Positions 17,528 through 27,103 of a stretch of 64,000 bases of DNA are shown piece after piece. Origin of the DNA: SIG307 sp964545045 (GTDB lineage Bacteria > Bacillota > Clostridia > Lachnospirales > Lachnospiraceae). The notes under the pieces are model-generated. The model ran no database searches. It had not been told where the DNA came from and worked only from the letters and a program-made list of their open reading frames with translations. Positions within the stretch are counted from its first letter, which is position 1. Each line of letters opens with the position of its first letter. The translations under genes and the position numbers were made by a program. The stretch spans positions 55,829 through 119,828 of the forward strand of contig CAZJEN010000004.1 in NCBI GenBank assembly GCA_964545045.1, given 5' to 3'.

Positions 17528-18802
17528 ATGAAGGTTTTAATCGTAGGCGGCGGCGGAAGAGAGCACGCCATTGCGTGGAAGGTAGCGCAGAGTAAGAAGG
17601 TAGACAAGATGTATTGTGCACCGGGTAATGCAGGTATTGCAGAGCTTGCTGAGTGTGTAAATATCGGTGTTATGGAGACCGAGAAGCTGGCCGAGTTTGC
17701 GGCACAGGAAAAGATTGATCTCACCATTATCGGACCGGACGATTCTCTCGGTGCGGGAGTGGTAGATGCTTTCGAAGCAAAGGGACTTCGCGTATTCGGA
17801 CCGCGGAAGAATGCGGCTATCATCGAAGGCTCCAAGGCTTTTTCTAAGGATTTGATGAAGAAGTATAACATCCCGACTGCGGCTTATGAGGTGTTTACCG
17901 ATGCGGCAGCGGCTATCGAGTATTTAAAGACCAGTCCGTACCCGACTGTATTGAAGGCAGACGGTTTGGCTCTCGGTAAGGGTGTTTTGATTTGCAATAA
18001 TTACGACGAGGCGGTTGCCGGCGTAAAAGCAATTATGGAGGACAAGCAGTTCGGTTCAGCAGGCGACAAGCTGGTTATCGAAGAGTTTATGACCGGTCCG
18101 GAGGTTTCTGTTTTGGCATTCTGCGACGGTAACATCATTAAGACCATGACCAGTGCCCAGGATCACAAGCGTGCTAAGGACGGCGACCAGGGCTTAAATA
18201 CCGGCGGTATGGGTACCTTCTCTCCGACTCCGTTCTATACTGCAGAGGTGGATGAATTCTGTAAGAAGTACATTTATCAGCCGACCATGGATGCCATGAA
18301 GGCTGAGGGCAGACCGTTTGTAGGCGTGCTTTTCGTGGGTCTTATGCTGACTCCGAACGGCCCGAGAGTACTGGAGTACAACGCACGTTTCGGCGACCCG
18401 GAGACCCAGGTGGTGCTTCCGCGTATGGAAAATGATATTGTGGATGTATTTGAGGCTTGTATCGACGGTAAGCTTGATGCCATCGACTTAAAGTTCGCAG
18501 ACAATGCAGCGGTTTGTGTGGTACTTGCATCCGACGGATATCCGGAGCATTATGAGAAGGGCTTCCCGATTGAAGGACTGGATACCTTCAAGACCAGGGA
18601 CGGCTACTATGTATTCCATGCCGGCACCAAGTTCGATAACGGCAAGGTAGTCACCAACGGAGGCCGTGTACTCGGCGTGGTTGCGGTAGGCGATGACTTA
18701 AAGGGTGCCCGTGCCAATGCCTATGCGGCAACGGAGTGGATTTCCTTTGCCAATAAGTACAAGAGAAACGATATCGGTAAGGCAATCGATTACGTGAAGT
18801 AG
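17528..18802 (+). CDS. purD: Phosphoribosylamine-glycine ligase
   Basis: A 424-residue ATP-grasp enzyme that joins glycine to phosphoribosylamine to give GAR. Seen: the N-terminal MKVLIVGGGGREHAIAWK, the ATP-grasp glycine-rich stretch KADGLALGKGVL and the metal/substrate motif YNARFGDPETQVVLPR. Full length. With purM and purN it supplies consecutive early steps of IMP synthesis. Confidence 0.97.
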   Translation: MKVLIVGGGGREHAIAWKVAQSKKVDKMYCAPGNAGIAELAECVNIGVMETEKLAEFAAQEKIDLTIIGPDDSLGAGVVDAFEAKGLRVFGPRKNAAIIEGSKAFSKDLMKKYNIPTAAYEVFTDAAAAIEYLKTSPYPTVLKADGLALGKGVLICNNYDEAVAGVKAIMEDKQFGSAGDKLVIEEFMTGPEVSVLAFCDGNIIKTMTSAQDHKRAKDGDQGLNTGGMGTFSPTPFYTAEVDEFCKKYIYQPTMDAMKAEGRPFVGVLFVGLMLTPNGPRVLEYNARFGDPETQVVLPRMENDIVDVFEACIDGKLDAIDLKFADNAAVCVVLASDGYPEHYEKGFPIEGLDTFKTRDGYYVFHAGTKFDNGKVVTNGGRVLGVVAVGDDLKGARANAYAATEWISFANKYKRNDIGKAIDYVK

Positions 18803-18885
18803 GGTCGTTCTTGCCGAATGGATAGCTGCCTTTTGCCACAATTCCAATCGGTAAGAACTTGCTTATGAAAGGGGAGAGGAAAAAG

Positions 18886-19401
18886 ATGAGAAGAAAAGGT
18901 TTGATTTTGGGGATATTGTTATTGTTTGGCTTAGCCGGCTGTGTGGCAAGACCTGTAGAGCAGCCCCTTCCGACGCTGGCGCCGGAGGTGCAGGAGAGGG
19001 AAGGAGCCGGGACTGAGGAAAACGGGGAAAAGGAAGGGTCCGGAGGAACGGAGAGCATCTTAGACCTGGGAGGTTTAGGTGTCGACATCATTCGTTATGT
19101 TGAGCGGTCGCGGACGGCAGCGGATGAGAATCATGCGGCTGTATTGGAAACGGCGATTGAGGTGGCATGTCTTGAATACATAAGCGATGGGACAAAGCTG
19201 CCGGAGGAACCGATTCGATTCCGTTATACCCATGATTTGGAGGAGTTGGATGATACCTATTCCGTGATAAAGAAGACGATTCGAGAGATTGTGGGAGATG
19301 ACGAAATCACATTGTCTGACGAGGCTTTTTATATGATGGTGACGATTTCTAAGAAAGAGAACGGAATGCCGGAAGTTAAAGTTGAGATTATGCAGGAGTA
19401 A
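18886..19401 (+). CDS. Small lipoprotein of unknown function
   Basis: A 171-residue protein. MRRKGLILGILLLFGLAGC is a lipoprotein signal (lipobox LAGC), followed by a Glu/Gly-rich spacer to about residue 60 and a compact alpha/beta C-terminal part. No family recognised. GGGGAGAGG precedes the ATG at 18886, while an upstream in-frame ATG at 18867 lacks a site. Ends at a strong terminator. Confidence 0.65.
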   Translation: MRRKGLILGILLLFGLAGCVARPVEQPLPTLAPEVQEREGAGTEENGEKEGSGGTESILDLGGLGVDIIRYVERSRTAADENHAAVLETAIEVACLEYISDGTKLPEEPIRFRYTHDLEELDDTYSVIKKTIREIVGDDEITLSDEAFYMMVTISKKENGMPEVKVEIMQE

Positions 19402-19403
19402 AG

Positions 19404-19441
19404 AAACAGGGCGTGTGCGATTTGCACATGCCCTGTTTTGC
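19404..19441. terminator. Terminator between the small lipoprotein and convergent EAL gene
   Basis: AAACAGGGCGTGTGC pairs with GCACATGCCCTGTTT around a GATTT loop (one bulge), followed by T on one side and preceded by A-rich sequence, so it can serve both strands. Confidence 0.8.
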
Positions 19442-19455
19442 GTTATGAAAGAGTT

Positions 19456-22167
19456 TTATTCATTTACCTTAATCTGCTTCTGGATATTGACGGTTTCCAG
19501 CTTTCCGAATTTGCTACCGATATCCAGATTGTCTCTGGCAAGAATCCGCATGGCAAGATTGGAATCTCGGAGATTGATGTTACCGCTTCCGTTGATGTCG
19601 CCGATACCGGTCACAGAGTTGCCCTCGCAATAAAAATCGGTGGAGGTCAGCAATGTACTGCAATCTAAGGAGCCTCCGTCGGTGCCAAAGCATACGATGT
19701 TGCGGCCACGGATGTCACAGATGATGGCGCCGTGAGCTACAATCAGACGTCCTTTTCCGCCGTGAAGAACGCCGATACCGCAGAGACCGATGCCGGATTC
19801 GGTTATGATAGTTTTGTAGTGCTCGATTAAGATATTTGCATTGCCGGTGACGCAACCGATGCCTACCGCTGTTGCACTTGAGATTTCTATGGTTTGTTTA
19901 CTGTTTTTGATATCGATGATACAGTTGCCGTCAAAGTTTCCGATGCCGACACAGTTGTTTCCGGAGCCTTCTAAGTGAATTTTGGTCTGTCGGATGGATA
20001 TGATGGAGCTTGCATCGTTTTTGCCGCCGCCGATAGCGATGGAGTTTTCACCGTTAATGTCGATATGCAGTATGCCGACAAAGTCGATATGAATGTTGCC
20101 GTAGCTGTTGTCACGGTCGTTTCCGATGCCGTAGGAATTCAACATCTCACAGTGAATATGGAGAGAACCCTCACCGGTCAAACGTAAATCAGAATTTTGC
20201 GGCACTCTGATACCGCGATTGATGAGTTTGTTGTCACCTTTCAAAACGATGGTGGCATTGGTGAAATTGCCAAGGTCGATAAGCGGAACCTCTTTTTCTG
20301 TTATGATGTGGACATCCTTCAGCGTAATCCGGGTATGTAAACCGTCACGTATCGCAACGGAACACTGAATGGCGGTATCCAGGACTCCTTGTATGGTGAC
20401 GTTCTCGGTTTCTATAAGAAGTGCGTTGTAGTGTTCGGCGGTAATTTGTGCCAAATCTACGGTTTCGCCTTCCTTCGGACGGTAAACTCTTACCGCATAC
20501 TCGGAACGCATCCGGTTCAGGTCTATAATTTCATTTTGCAGGTCATTCGGAAGCTCCCGCAAAACGTAAGGTGTCGGTTTTGCAAGGTAGTAGCCTTGAA
20601 TTAAATCGGAACCGAGAGTAGTCATGGTTTTCAGCTCTTCATGAGTCTCTACTCCTTCTGCAAGGGCGAAGTAGCCGTTTTCGTGAACGAACTCGATGAT
20701 ACCGGCAACCAGCTTTTGAATGCGCGGTTTATCCTGAATATGTTCTACGAGAGAACGGTCGATTTTTACGTAGTTCGGATTGTAACGTATCAGGTTGGAA
20801 ATGTTGGAAAAACCGGTGCCGTAATCGTCAATGGCGAGAGAAATATTGTGGGTCTTCAACCGGTTTCGAATGACGGAAATGCGGTCGTTATCCATCTCGG
20901 TTTGTTCCGTCATTTCAATAACCAGCTTCTCCATCAGATGACCATATTTTTCAACAAGGACATTCCAGTCTTCCGTATTTAGCATATAGGCAGGAATGGA
21001 ATTGACAAACAGCTTGCAGTCGGAGAACAGCTCTTGGTGTTCGTTGATGTAAGCCAGTGTATTATACATGGTTGCCTTTTCAATGTCATACAAACGTCCG
21101 TAAGCGGAGGCTGCGTCAATGACCTCCAACGGGGACATGTAAATGACGGGATCGGTGCGCATCAGCGCCTCGTAAGCGAAAATCGAGCCGTCATGTGCAT
21201 TTACAATCGGCTGAAAATGATAAAAGAATAAATTACGCTCGATTAACAGATTCAGCGGCAGATGGACGTCGGTTTGAGCCATCACGGCCTGTTTGATACT
21301 AAAGTGTGAGTCGTTTTGACTGAATTGTTTTGAAACGATACAAAAGGCCAGATTCAGAGCGGAAACCACCCTCTTCAGAGGGACGGCCATATCCGAGGGA
21401 TTGTCGGTACGGAACGCATAATATCCATAAATCTTTTTCTCTGCGTGGATTGTGTTAAGAATATACGCGGTGGTGTCATCGGCCCACTCTTCGTGATTCG
21501 GAATAATCCGGCTGCGCATAAGGTGGCTTTGGTTGTTGTCGTTTTCCTGCGCCGGTTGCGAGGAAAGCAGAATCAGTTCGTCAGAGAACCCCTTTGCCGG
21601 AGCCGGCGGGTTATGAATCAATAAATCAAGGAAGGTATTGTTAAGGCATATATGGGAGCCGTAGAGAATAACTTCGGTAAGCAGGGAGTATAACCGGTTG
21701 ATATCTTGCGTGGAAACCACCTGCGCAAGCCAGGCATACATAAAATCCTCCTGAAACATAGAATCCTTGATGGTGTGATGCAGTTCATAAACGGAATCCC
21801 GGGTGTTGACGCCAAGTTCGGAAGTAAGAACCGTTTCATCCGTGTCTTCGAGGAATTCCGTCTCCGAAAGAAGCGGAATGTTGCAAGCCTCTGCTTTGCA
21901 GAGGAGGGCATCCGGCAGCTTGCCTTCCGGAAAGCTTTTGGAATGAACAGCCAGAAGGTCGATGACATGAAAATCCATAAGCTCATAGATGGTACATTCA
22001 TCATCGTGAAAGGAATTTCCGGTATTGTAGTCGACAAAGCTGTTGAAAATCATCAGCTTGTGTCCCTGCCGGTTTGCATAACGATGTAAGCGGTCCAGAT
22101 AGACCATCCGGTCGTTCTCCTGAATTTTCGTGATACATACTCCGATAACTTTCTTGCCTTTTATCAT
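19456..22167 (-). CDS. EAL-domain c-di-GMP phosphodiesterase with C-terminal beta-helix-like domain
   Basis: A 903-residue protein from the ATG at 22167; an in-frame upstream start would add 30 residues over the promoter. Residues ~1-110 resemble a LacI/periplasmic-binding-like fold (KVIGVCITKIQENDRMVYLDRLHRYANRQG). Residues ~305-540 are an EAL domain with all expected catalytic positions: E333 in YEALMR, FVNSIP, IEMTEQTE, AIDDYGTGFS, VKIDRSL, AEGVET and QGYYLAKP. Residues ~585-895 are short repeats (GIGN, IAIGGG, VGIGNFDG, VGIGC) predicted to form a parallel beta-helix like DUF4353-type carbohydrate-binding domains. No signal peptide or membrane span, so it is cytosolic. It should hydrolyse c-di-GMP to pGpG; the helix may be a sensor. 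Confidence 0.85.
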   Translation of the reverse strand: MIKGKKVIGVCITKIQENDRMVYLDRLHRYANRQGHKLMIFNSFVDYNTGNSFHDDECTIYELMDFHVIDLLAVHSKSFPEGKLPDALLCKAEACNIPLLSETEFLEDTDETVLTSELGVNTRDSVYELHHTIKDSMFQEDFMYAWLAQVVSTQDINRLYSLLTEVILYGSHICLNNTFLDLLIHNPPAPAKGFSDELILLSSQPAQENDNNQSHLMRSRIIPNHEEWADDTTAYILNTIHAEKKIYGYYAFRTDNPSDMAVPLKRVVSALNLAFCIVSKQFSQNDSHFSIKQAVMAQTDVHLPLNLLIERNLFFYHFQPIVNAHDGSIFAYEALMRTDPVIYMSPLEVIDAASAYGRLYDIEKATMYNTLAYINEHQELFSDCKLFVNSIPAYMLNTEDWNVLVEKYGHLMEKLVIEMTEQTEMDNDRISVIRNRLKTHNISLAIDDYGTGFSNISNLIRYNPNYVKIDRSLVEHIQDKPRIQKLVAGIIEFVHENGYFALAEGVETHEELKTMTTLGSDLIQGYYLAKPTPYVLRELPNDLQNEIIDLNRMRSEYAVRVYRPKEGETVDLAQITAEHYNALLIETENVTIQGVLDTAIQCSVAIRDGLHTRITLKDVHIITEKEVPLIDLGNFTNATIVLKGDNKLINRGIRVPQNSDLRLTGEGSLHIHCEMLNSYGIGNDRDNSYGNIHIDFVGILHIDINGENSIAIGGGKNDASSIISIRQTKIHLEGSGNNCVGIGNFDGNCIIDIKNSKQTIEISSATAVGIGCVTGNANILIEHYKTIITESGIGLCGIGVLHGGKGRLIVAHGAIICDIRGRNIVCFGTDGGSLDCSTLLTSTDFYCEGNSVTGIGDINGSGNINLRDSNLAMRILARDNLDIGSKFGKLETVNIQKQIKVNE

Positions 22168-22228
22168 AACGAACACCGTCCTAACCCGAAAACATGCGAA
22201 AGCCTCTTTAGCGTGGTAATGTGATTTA

Positions 22229-22257
22229 ATTATATCATGAAGAAGGAAGAATATCAA
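22229..22257 (-). promoter_or_regulatory. Promoter of the EAL gene
   Basis: Minus strand TTGATA (22257-22252), 17 bases, TATAAT (22234-22229). Confidence 0.7.
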
Positions 22258-22336
22258 GAATTTGCATGGGAATTTATGGAAAAAATCTGAAAAAGAATAT
22301 AAGAAAATAAATGTATACAGACGATATTGCGTTCAA

Positions 22337-22377
22337 TGAAAAGCCCGGTACACCATATAGTGGATGTGTACCGGGCC
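22337..22377 (-). terminator. Terminator of the tldD-pmbA-like pair
   Basis: Minus strand: GCCCGGTACAC/GTGTACCGGGC stem followed by TTTTC. Confidence 0.8.
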
Positions 22378-22382
22378 GGGAG

Positions 22383-23597
22383 TTATTTGTTTGGTGATAC
22401 GGTCACTTTTATCAATATACTCTTATCGTTAAACACCGGTTGATCGGAGCCTACACCGATAAAATCCTTTCCGAACATATCGAACAGGTTTGAGGTAAGG
22501 GTAAAGGGCGGCAGGGAGCCCAGGAACTTCTCGCCGTCGCAAAGGAAGGCGTGGAATACCGGGAGTACATAATCTCCGGTTTCGTTGAATCCGCCGCCCC
22601 CGGCATGGTCGATTACGATGGAGTATCTGCCGGCAAGTAACTCTTTCGCGGTTTTGTCACTGCGCTTGATTATCATATTGGTGCGGCCGTTTCCCGGGAT
22701 GTCTTCATAATTCCGAAACGCATTCCCGGTATGAGGTACGTTATACTTCTCGGCCACGCGCTTGTCGGAATAGCCAAAGAGCGGTACGCCCTTTTCGATA
22801 AAGACGCGCATATCATTCTCCTTGACACAGCCTTCGCCGTCCCAGAACGGAGCATGCCAGCAGGTTTCGTCGGAGTCGTCATCAATGAGGGTGAAGTCCT
22901 CCGAGAATACCTTTTCGCCCAGTTTTCCGGATAAAAGGGAGGCGCCCAGAGCCAGGCGTTCCGCATCCAGCTGGCCCGTGAGATTGCCAACAAAGTTGTA
23001 ATATTGGGACTGTAAAACAGCCTCTTCCGGAAATTCGGCCTGCTTCTCAAAACTGCCTAAGTAGTTGTCTGCCATTTCATAAAGCTTTTCAAAGGAAAAG
23101 TCACGCTGACCGATGGTGAAGAAACCGTTTTGGAGGTCTGTGCTGTCCTTGTGTTTATAGTTTACGGAGACTTGGATGTGACTGTCCTTGTTTTCGTAAT
23201 CCATGCCCTTGCTGTTGGTTTGCCGGGTGTATTCGTTTTGCAGGGAGAAGGAACCGTTCAGTGTGAACTGCGGATACTTCTCTGTAATATGAGCCAGTGC
23301 TTCCTCAGCGATGGATAAAAGCTCTTTGTCGGAATAGGTGCGTTCGGTTTTATCACGCTTGCGGCAGCCGGTTTCCAACTCGTAAGGATACGGGCGGTTT
23401 CTTATGAGGTTTTCCTCAGCCAGGGCATAGCCCGTAGCGTCGTCCATTTCGCCTACCTGAAAATGGATTCCGATTTTTCCGTCCTTTAAAACACGGAAAG
23501 AATATTCGGTCACGTCGTTTTTTTGAAAGGAAACGATTTTATTTTCTTCAAAATATACGGTGGAACAACATTCGGTGTATGTATACTTTTCTCTCAT
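22383..23597 (-). CDS. TldD/PmbA family protein, non-catalytic partner (TldE-like)
   Basis: A 404-residue member of the TldD/PmbA (U62) family. It lacks the HExxxH zinc motif of the neighbouring gene, as expected of the TldE/PmbA subunit. Family-like stretches are the GQRDFSFEKLYEMADNYL region and the C-terminal ..GVGSDQPVFNDKSILIKVTVSP. In Escherichia coli TldD and TldE form a protease that trims peptides such as microcin B17 and CcdA. The ATG at 23597 has AAGGAGGGG in front. An extra 30 codons upstream overlap the tldD-like gene and are rejected. It lies 11 bases downstream of the tldD-like gene. Confidence 0.75.
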   Translation of the reverse strand: MREKYTYTECCSTVYFEENKIVSFQKNDVTEYSFRVLKDGKIGIHFQVGEMDDATGYALAEENLIRNRPYPYELETGCRKRDKTERTYSDKELLSIAEEALAHITEKYPQFTLNGSFSLQNEYTRQTNSKGMDYENKDSHIQVSVNYKHKDSTDLQNGFFTIGQRDFSFEKLYEMADNYLGSFEKQAEFPEEAVLQSQYYNFVGNLTGQLDAERLALGASLLSGKLGEKVFSEDFTLIDDDSDETCWHAPFWDGEGCVKENDMRVFIEKGVPLFGYSDKRVAEKYNVPHTGNAFRNYEDIPGNGRTNMIIKRSDKTAKELLAGRYSIVIDHAGGGGFNETGDYVLPVFHAFLCDGEKFLGSLPPFTLTSNLFDMFGKDFIGVGSDQPVFNDKSILIKVTVSPNK

Positions 23598-23608
23598 GAT
23601 TCCCCTCC

Positions 23609-24946
23609 TTAATTTACGCTTAACGATTTTACACGAATGGTGGGACCGCCGGCGGAAACCCAGGCGGATTGCCCGTTCTTTCCGCAATCCAGACAGTCGT
23701 TTACGGTAAAATCATTGCCTACGGCATCGATGTCGAATAACGTGCGGAAGACATTGCCGGTGATGACGCTGACACGAACCGGCTCGCAGATTTTGCCGTC
23801 CCGGATGCGATAGCAAAGATCCGGATTCAGTGTAAAGGTGGACATGCCGCTGCCGCTTTCGGCACGGGCAACGTAGATGCCGTCCTTTACTCCTTTGATC
23901 ATCTCCTCCGGGTCGTCCGGACCGCCCAGCATATAGGTATTTGTCATGCGGACAATCGGTGTCCGGAAATAGTTCTGAGCCCGGGAATTACCGGTAGGGG
24001 TCTCTTGTAAGGTTACGGCGGACTTGGTATCGTGAAGTCTGCCGGTGAGAATACCGTCTTTGATAAGGAAGGTTTCGGCTGCTTTGGTACCTTCGTCGTC
24101 ATAGGGAACGTAGCCGTGTCCGATAATATTTCCCGCATCGGAAATGGAAACCTTTTCGTTTCCGACCTTCTTGCCCAATACCCATTCTTCCTGCAGGGTT
24201 TTGTCGTTTAACATATAATCGGCCTCGCTTTTGTGACCGAAGCTTTCATGGGTAAAGAATGAGGTCACATGCGGAGAAAGAACGCAGGTATAATCTCCCG
24301 GTGTCACCGGAACCGCATGGCGGGCATAGTCTAAGTCTCTGTCGCGAGCGGTGAGAATCGTTTCTTCCAATCCGTGTAAGTCTTGGAAATCACTTTTACA
24401 AAAAGCGGAATAGCCGTAATTCGGGATACCGTCTACCGTAAATAGGAAAAACATACTGAAAACCACAAACTGCTGGTCTTGGGAAATTGCAGCCCCTTTA
24501 CTGGAATAGAATTGCTTAGTGCGATGGGTGATGGCAAGATTGGTACCGTAGGCATTTTGCTCCGGAATGGACTTGTCCACGCAGGAGGAAATATAGTGAT
24601 TCACCAGTGCAATGCGCTCCTCACGGGAAACCTTCCGGATATCGTTATCGCCGTGGTATTGTAACACGGTGTCCACATTGGTCTCGTATGCGGCTACCAC
24701 CGGATGATTTAAAATATCCGGATTCGGCGTGGCAAGGGTTGCTAAATTATTGATTTCTTCCTGAATTCCGTCGATGTTATTGGTGCTGGCCGTATACCAC
24801 ATAGTGCCGTCAAAAACGCGAATCATGGCACCGGTAACGGTGGATGCGGAATCGGAAAGCACATCGTCGTTTTGCACGGCGTAGCGGGAAGCATAGTTTT
24901 CTTCGATTCGTACGTCACAATACAAATCCTTCGGAAACTGATACAT
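23609..24946 (-). CDS. TldD-like metalloprotease
   Basis: A 445-residue TldD/PmbA family protein with the zinc motif HESFGH (HExxxH) in SFFTHESFGHKSEAD, about halfway along, and a C-terminal LDCGKNGQSAWVSAGGP segment typical of TldD. First gene of a two-gene operon with the TldE-like partner, expressed from a near-consensus promoter divergent to the T-box operon. It is predicted to degrade unfolded peptides in the cytosol. No RiPP precursor is visible nearby, so the substrate is unknown. Confidence 0.85.
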   Translation of the reverse strand: MYQFPKDLYCDVRIEENYASRYAVQNDDVLSDSASTVTGAMIRVFDGTMWYTASTNNIDGIQEEINNLATLATPNPDILNHPVVAAYETNVDTVLQYHGDNDIRKVSREERIALVNHYISSCVDKSIPEQNAYGTNLAITHRTKQFYSSKGAAISQDQQFVVFSMFFLFTVDGIPNYGYSAFCKSDFQDLHGLEETILTARDRDLDYARHAVPVTPGDYTCVLSPHVTSFFTHESFGHKSEADYMLNDKTLQEEWVLGKKVGNEKVSISDAGNIIGHGYVPYDDEGTKAAETFLIKDGILTGRLHDTKSAVTLQETPTGNSRAQNYFRTPIVRMTNTYMLGGPDDPEEMIKGVKDGIYVARAESGSGMSTFTLNPDLCYRIRDGKICEPVRVSVITGNVFRTLFDIDAVGNDFTVNDCLDCGKNGQSAWVSAGGPTIRVKSLSVN

Positions 24947-24980
24947 GGTGTAAACCCTCCTTATACATTTTCATAAAATT

Positions 24981-25009
24981 AGGATAGCATAACAATGTTA
25001 CGATGTCAA
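24981..25009 (-). promoter_or_regulatory. Promoter of the tldD-like operon
   Basis: Minus strand TTGACA (25009-25004), 17 bases, TATCCT (24986-24981) with a preceding TG. Confidence 0.7.
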
Positions 25010-25078
25010 GGAAGGAAATAGAGAAGGAAAGTGGCGGAAATCAATCGAGGCTTGTGAAAAAAGTAACCTTGTTTTTTC

Positions 25079-25107
25079 TTGACTTCCTATAAAACCTATG
25101 ATAAGAT
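25079..25107 (+). promoter_or_regulatory. Promoter of the T-box operon
   Basis: TTGACT, 17 bases, TAAGAT. Confidence 0.7.
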
Positions 25108-25113
25108 AACACT

Positions 25114-25400
25114 GATCAGTAAAATGCAGTGAAGGAAAAGAGTAGGTATCCGAAACGGTACAGAGAGAAGACGGTGGTGCAAGTCTTTGCGGGAAGGATA
25201 GTGAAGCAGTTCCGGAGCTTTGAACCGAACAGCGCGGCTTAGTAGGCTTCAACGGAGTTCCCCCGTTACAGGGAAACGGTATTGGCGCAGGCTTGTATCG
25301 GCAGAGTGCAGGGTTTTCCCTGAAGTTAGGTGGTAACACGGACAGATTGTTCGCCCTAACTCGATAGATAATACTATCGAGTTAGGGCTTTTCTTTTGTT
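25114..25400 (+). ncRNA. T-box riboswitch (probable tRNA-Ala sensor)
   Basis: A T-box leader. The AGTA motif (25141-25144), AGAGAG (25162-25167) and apical GGTGGTGCAA loop mark stem I. The T-box sequence GTTAGGTGGTAACACGG (25325-25341) is followed by the antiterminator partner CCCTAAC (25354-25360). TATCC (25147-25151) pairs with GGATA (25196-25200), placing the specifier loop at GTGAAGCAG. Reading GCA as the specifier gives alanine. The TGGT that pairs with the tRNA end needs discriminator A, which fits tRNA-Ala. The T-box call is firm; the amino acid is an inference. Uncharged tRNA would favour readthrough into the three-gene operon. Confidence 0.9.
25353..25394 (+). terminator. T-box attenuator terminator
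   Basis: A perfect 15-bp stem (25353-25367 with 25374-25388), loop ATAATA, followed by TTTTCTTTT. Its left arm includes the antiterminator partner CCCTAAC, so the two folds exclude each other. Confidence 0.93.
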
Positions 25401-25415
25401 GCAAGGAGGTTTCCC

Positions 25416-26549
25416 ATGAAAAGCGGAAAGGTTTCGGATACCGCACTTCGGCGGTCCATTTTAAAAGAAGTACAAAAAGTGAATCAGGGAACCCTTTCGC
25501 CGATGGTGGGAGGAGGAGCCGGCGTGGTTCCGAATTGCCATGTGTCCGGGGGGCTTTCACGAGCCGGGCAGGTATCCGACGACGAAATGCCGGCGGCGGT
25601 GTACAGCGCTATGCAGACCGTAACGGGAGAAGGCCTTCTCACAGCGTACCTGGCGGCGGTACGGGCAGCAAACAGTCTGGCGGCCAAGGGAGCGATACCT
25701 CAGGCGGCATCTATCGCCATTACTGTACCGGAGTCTATGGATGAGCGGGATTTGCGAAGGATGCATGAACGCTACTGTGAGTATTTGCAGAAGCATAACA
25801 TAAAGATAGTGGGCGGTCACACGGCGGTAAGTGCGGTGGTGACGAAGCCAGTGGTTTCGGCGCAGATGATGGGAACGCGAGCGACGGAGAGCGGAAGTCG
25901 GAAAAACGGAGGAGCAATCGAAGGGACGGCCATAGAGGAAGCAACAGCGACCAATGTACAGAAAAGCCGGAGTGAAAGGGAACGGAACCCGGAAGAGTTC
26001 CTAGGTCTCGACATCGTCATGACAAAAACCTGCGGCCTCGGCGGAACGGCCCTTTTAGCGGGGCATTTTACCGATGAACTGGCTGCCAGATATCCGCGAC
26101 GGTTTATCGAACGGGCGGCAGAGTTCCTTACCGAAACGGAAAAGAACGAAGAAGGATATCTTGCGGTGGCAGACGGTGCAGCTTATGTCCATGCGGCAGC
26201 GGAAGGCGGCGTTTTCGGAGCTCTTTGGGAACTGGCGGAATACGCTGAATGCGGACTGGAAATTGACCTTCCGGCCATCCCGATTTTGCAGGAGACGGTA
26301 GAAATCTGTGAATACTTTGATGTGAATCCGTATCAGCTTCGGACGGAAGGCGTGTTCCTGATTCTTTCGGAGCATGGCGGACGGCTTTGCGAAGTACTGG
26401 AAGGAAAGGGCGTATCGGCGGCAGTCATCGGAAAGACCGTACCGGGCCTTGATCGGGCGGTACGAAACGGCGAAGAGGTCCGGTATTTGGAACCGAATCG
26501 TGTGGAAGAGTACGAGAGAGTGGTGGCAGGAAAACGAGCCGGAAAGTAA
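25416..26549 (+). CDS. AIR synthase-related (HypE/PurM-like) ATP-binding protein
   Basis: A 377-residue protein with the PurM/HypE/SelD-like fold: N-terminal GGGAGVVPNC region, KIVGGHTAVSAVV (residues ~128-140), and a C-terminal half GLDIVMTKTCGLGGTALLA. A low-complexity, charged stretch around residues 155-190 is probably a loop insertion. Relatives include hydrogenase maturation HypE and thiamine-monophosphate kinase, but the reaction here is not known. AAGGAGG precedes the ATG. It is the first gene after the T-box and leads an Lrp regulator and an aminotransferase, so an amino-acid-linked role is inferred. Confidence 0.7.
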   Translation: MKSGKVSDTALRRSILKEVQKVNQGTLSPMVGGGAGVVPNCHVSGGLSRAGQVSDDEMPAAVYSAMQTVTGEGLLTAYLAAVRAANSLAAKGAIPQAASIAITVPESMDERDLRRMHERYCEYLQKHNIKIVGGHTAVSAVVTKPVVSAQMMGTRATESGSRKNGGAIEGTAIEEATATNVQKSRSERERNPEEFLGLDIVMTKTCGLGGTALLAGHFTDELAARYPRRFIERAAEFLTETEKNEEGYLAVADGAAYVHAAAEGGVFGALWELAEYAECGLEIDLPAIPILQETVEICEYFDVNPYQLRTEGVFLILSEHGGRLCEVLEGKGVSAAVIGKTVPGLDRAVRNGEEVRYLEPNRVEEYERVVAGKRAGK

Positions 26550-26617
26550 GGACGACGGAGCGAATAGCAGAGTAACAGCAAAGAAAATAAATAGAAGAGA
26601 AAAAGGAGGACAATACC

Positions 26618-27103
26618 ATGCGTGAAGAAATTTTAAAAACATTGGATAAAAACAGCAAGGTCGCGGAAAGCGATTTGGCCAAGATGTTAGGCATGACCGA
26701 AGAAGAGGTACATGCGGAGATTAAGAAGTTAGAGGCGGAGCATGTGATTTGCGGCTACCCGACCCTGATTAACTGGGATGCTACCACCGAGGAGCGCGTA
26801 ACGGCGTTAATCGAGGTAAAGGTTACCCCGCAGCGGGGACAGGGCTTTGACAAGATTGCGGAGCGCATTTATCGTTACGACGAGGTAGAATCGGTGTATT
26901 TGATGTCCGGCGGTTTTGATTTGACCGTGATTATCGAGGGCAAGAGCATGCGCGAGGTGGCGAACTTTGTTTCCCAGAAGCTTGCGCCGATGGAAGCGGT
27001 ACTTAGCACCGGAACCCATTTTGTTTTGAAAAAATATAAAGAGCACGGCCTTCCGCTTGTATCCGAAGGCGACGGTGATGAAAGGATGTTGGTGACCCCA
27101 TGA
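26618..27103 (+). CDS. Lrp/AsnC family regulator
   Basis: A 161-residue protein with an N-terminal winged helix (LDKNSKVAESDLAKMLGMTEEEV) and a C-terminal RAM ligand-binding domain (ALIEVKVTPQRGQGFDKIAERI..SGGFDLTVIIEG). AAAAGGAGG precedes the ATG. It overlaps the aminotransferase start by 4 bases (ATGA), so the two are translationally coupled. It probably senses an amino acid and may regulate its own operon in addition to the T-box. Confidence 0.88.
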   Translation: MREEILKTLDKNSKVAESDLAKMLGMTEEEVHAEIKKLEAEHVICGYPTLINWDATTEERVTALIEVKVTPQRGQGFDKIAERIYRYDEVESVYLMSGGFDLTVIIEGKSMREVANFVSQKLAPMEAVLSTGTHFVLKKYKEHGLPLVSEGDGDERMLVTP

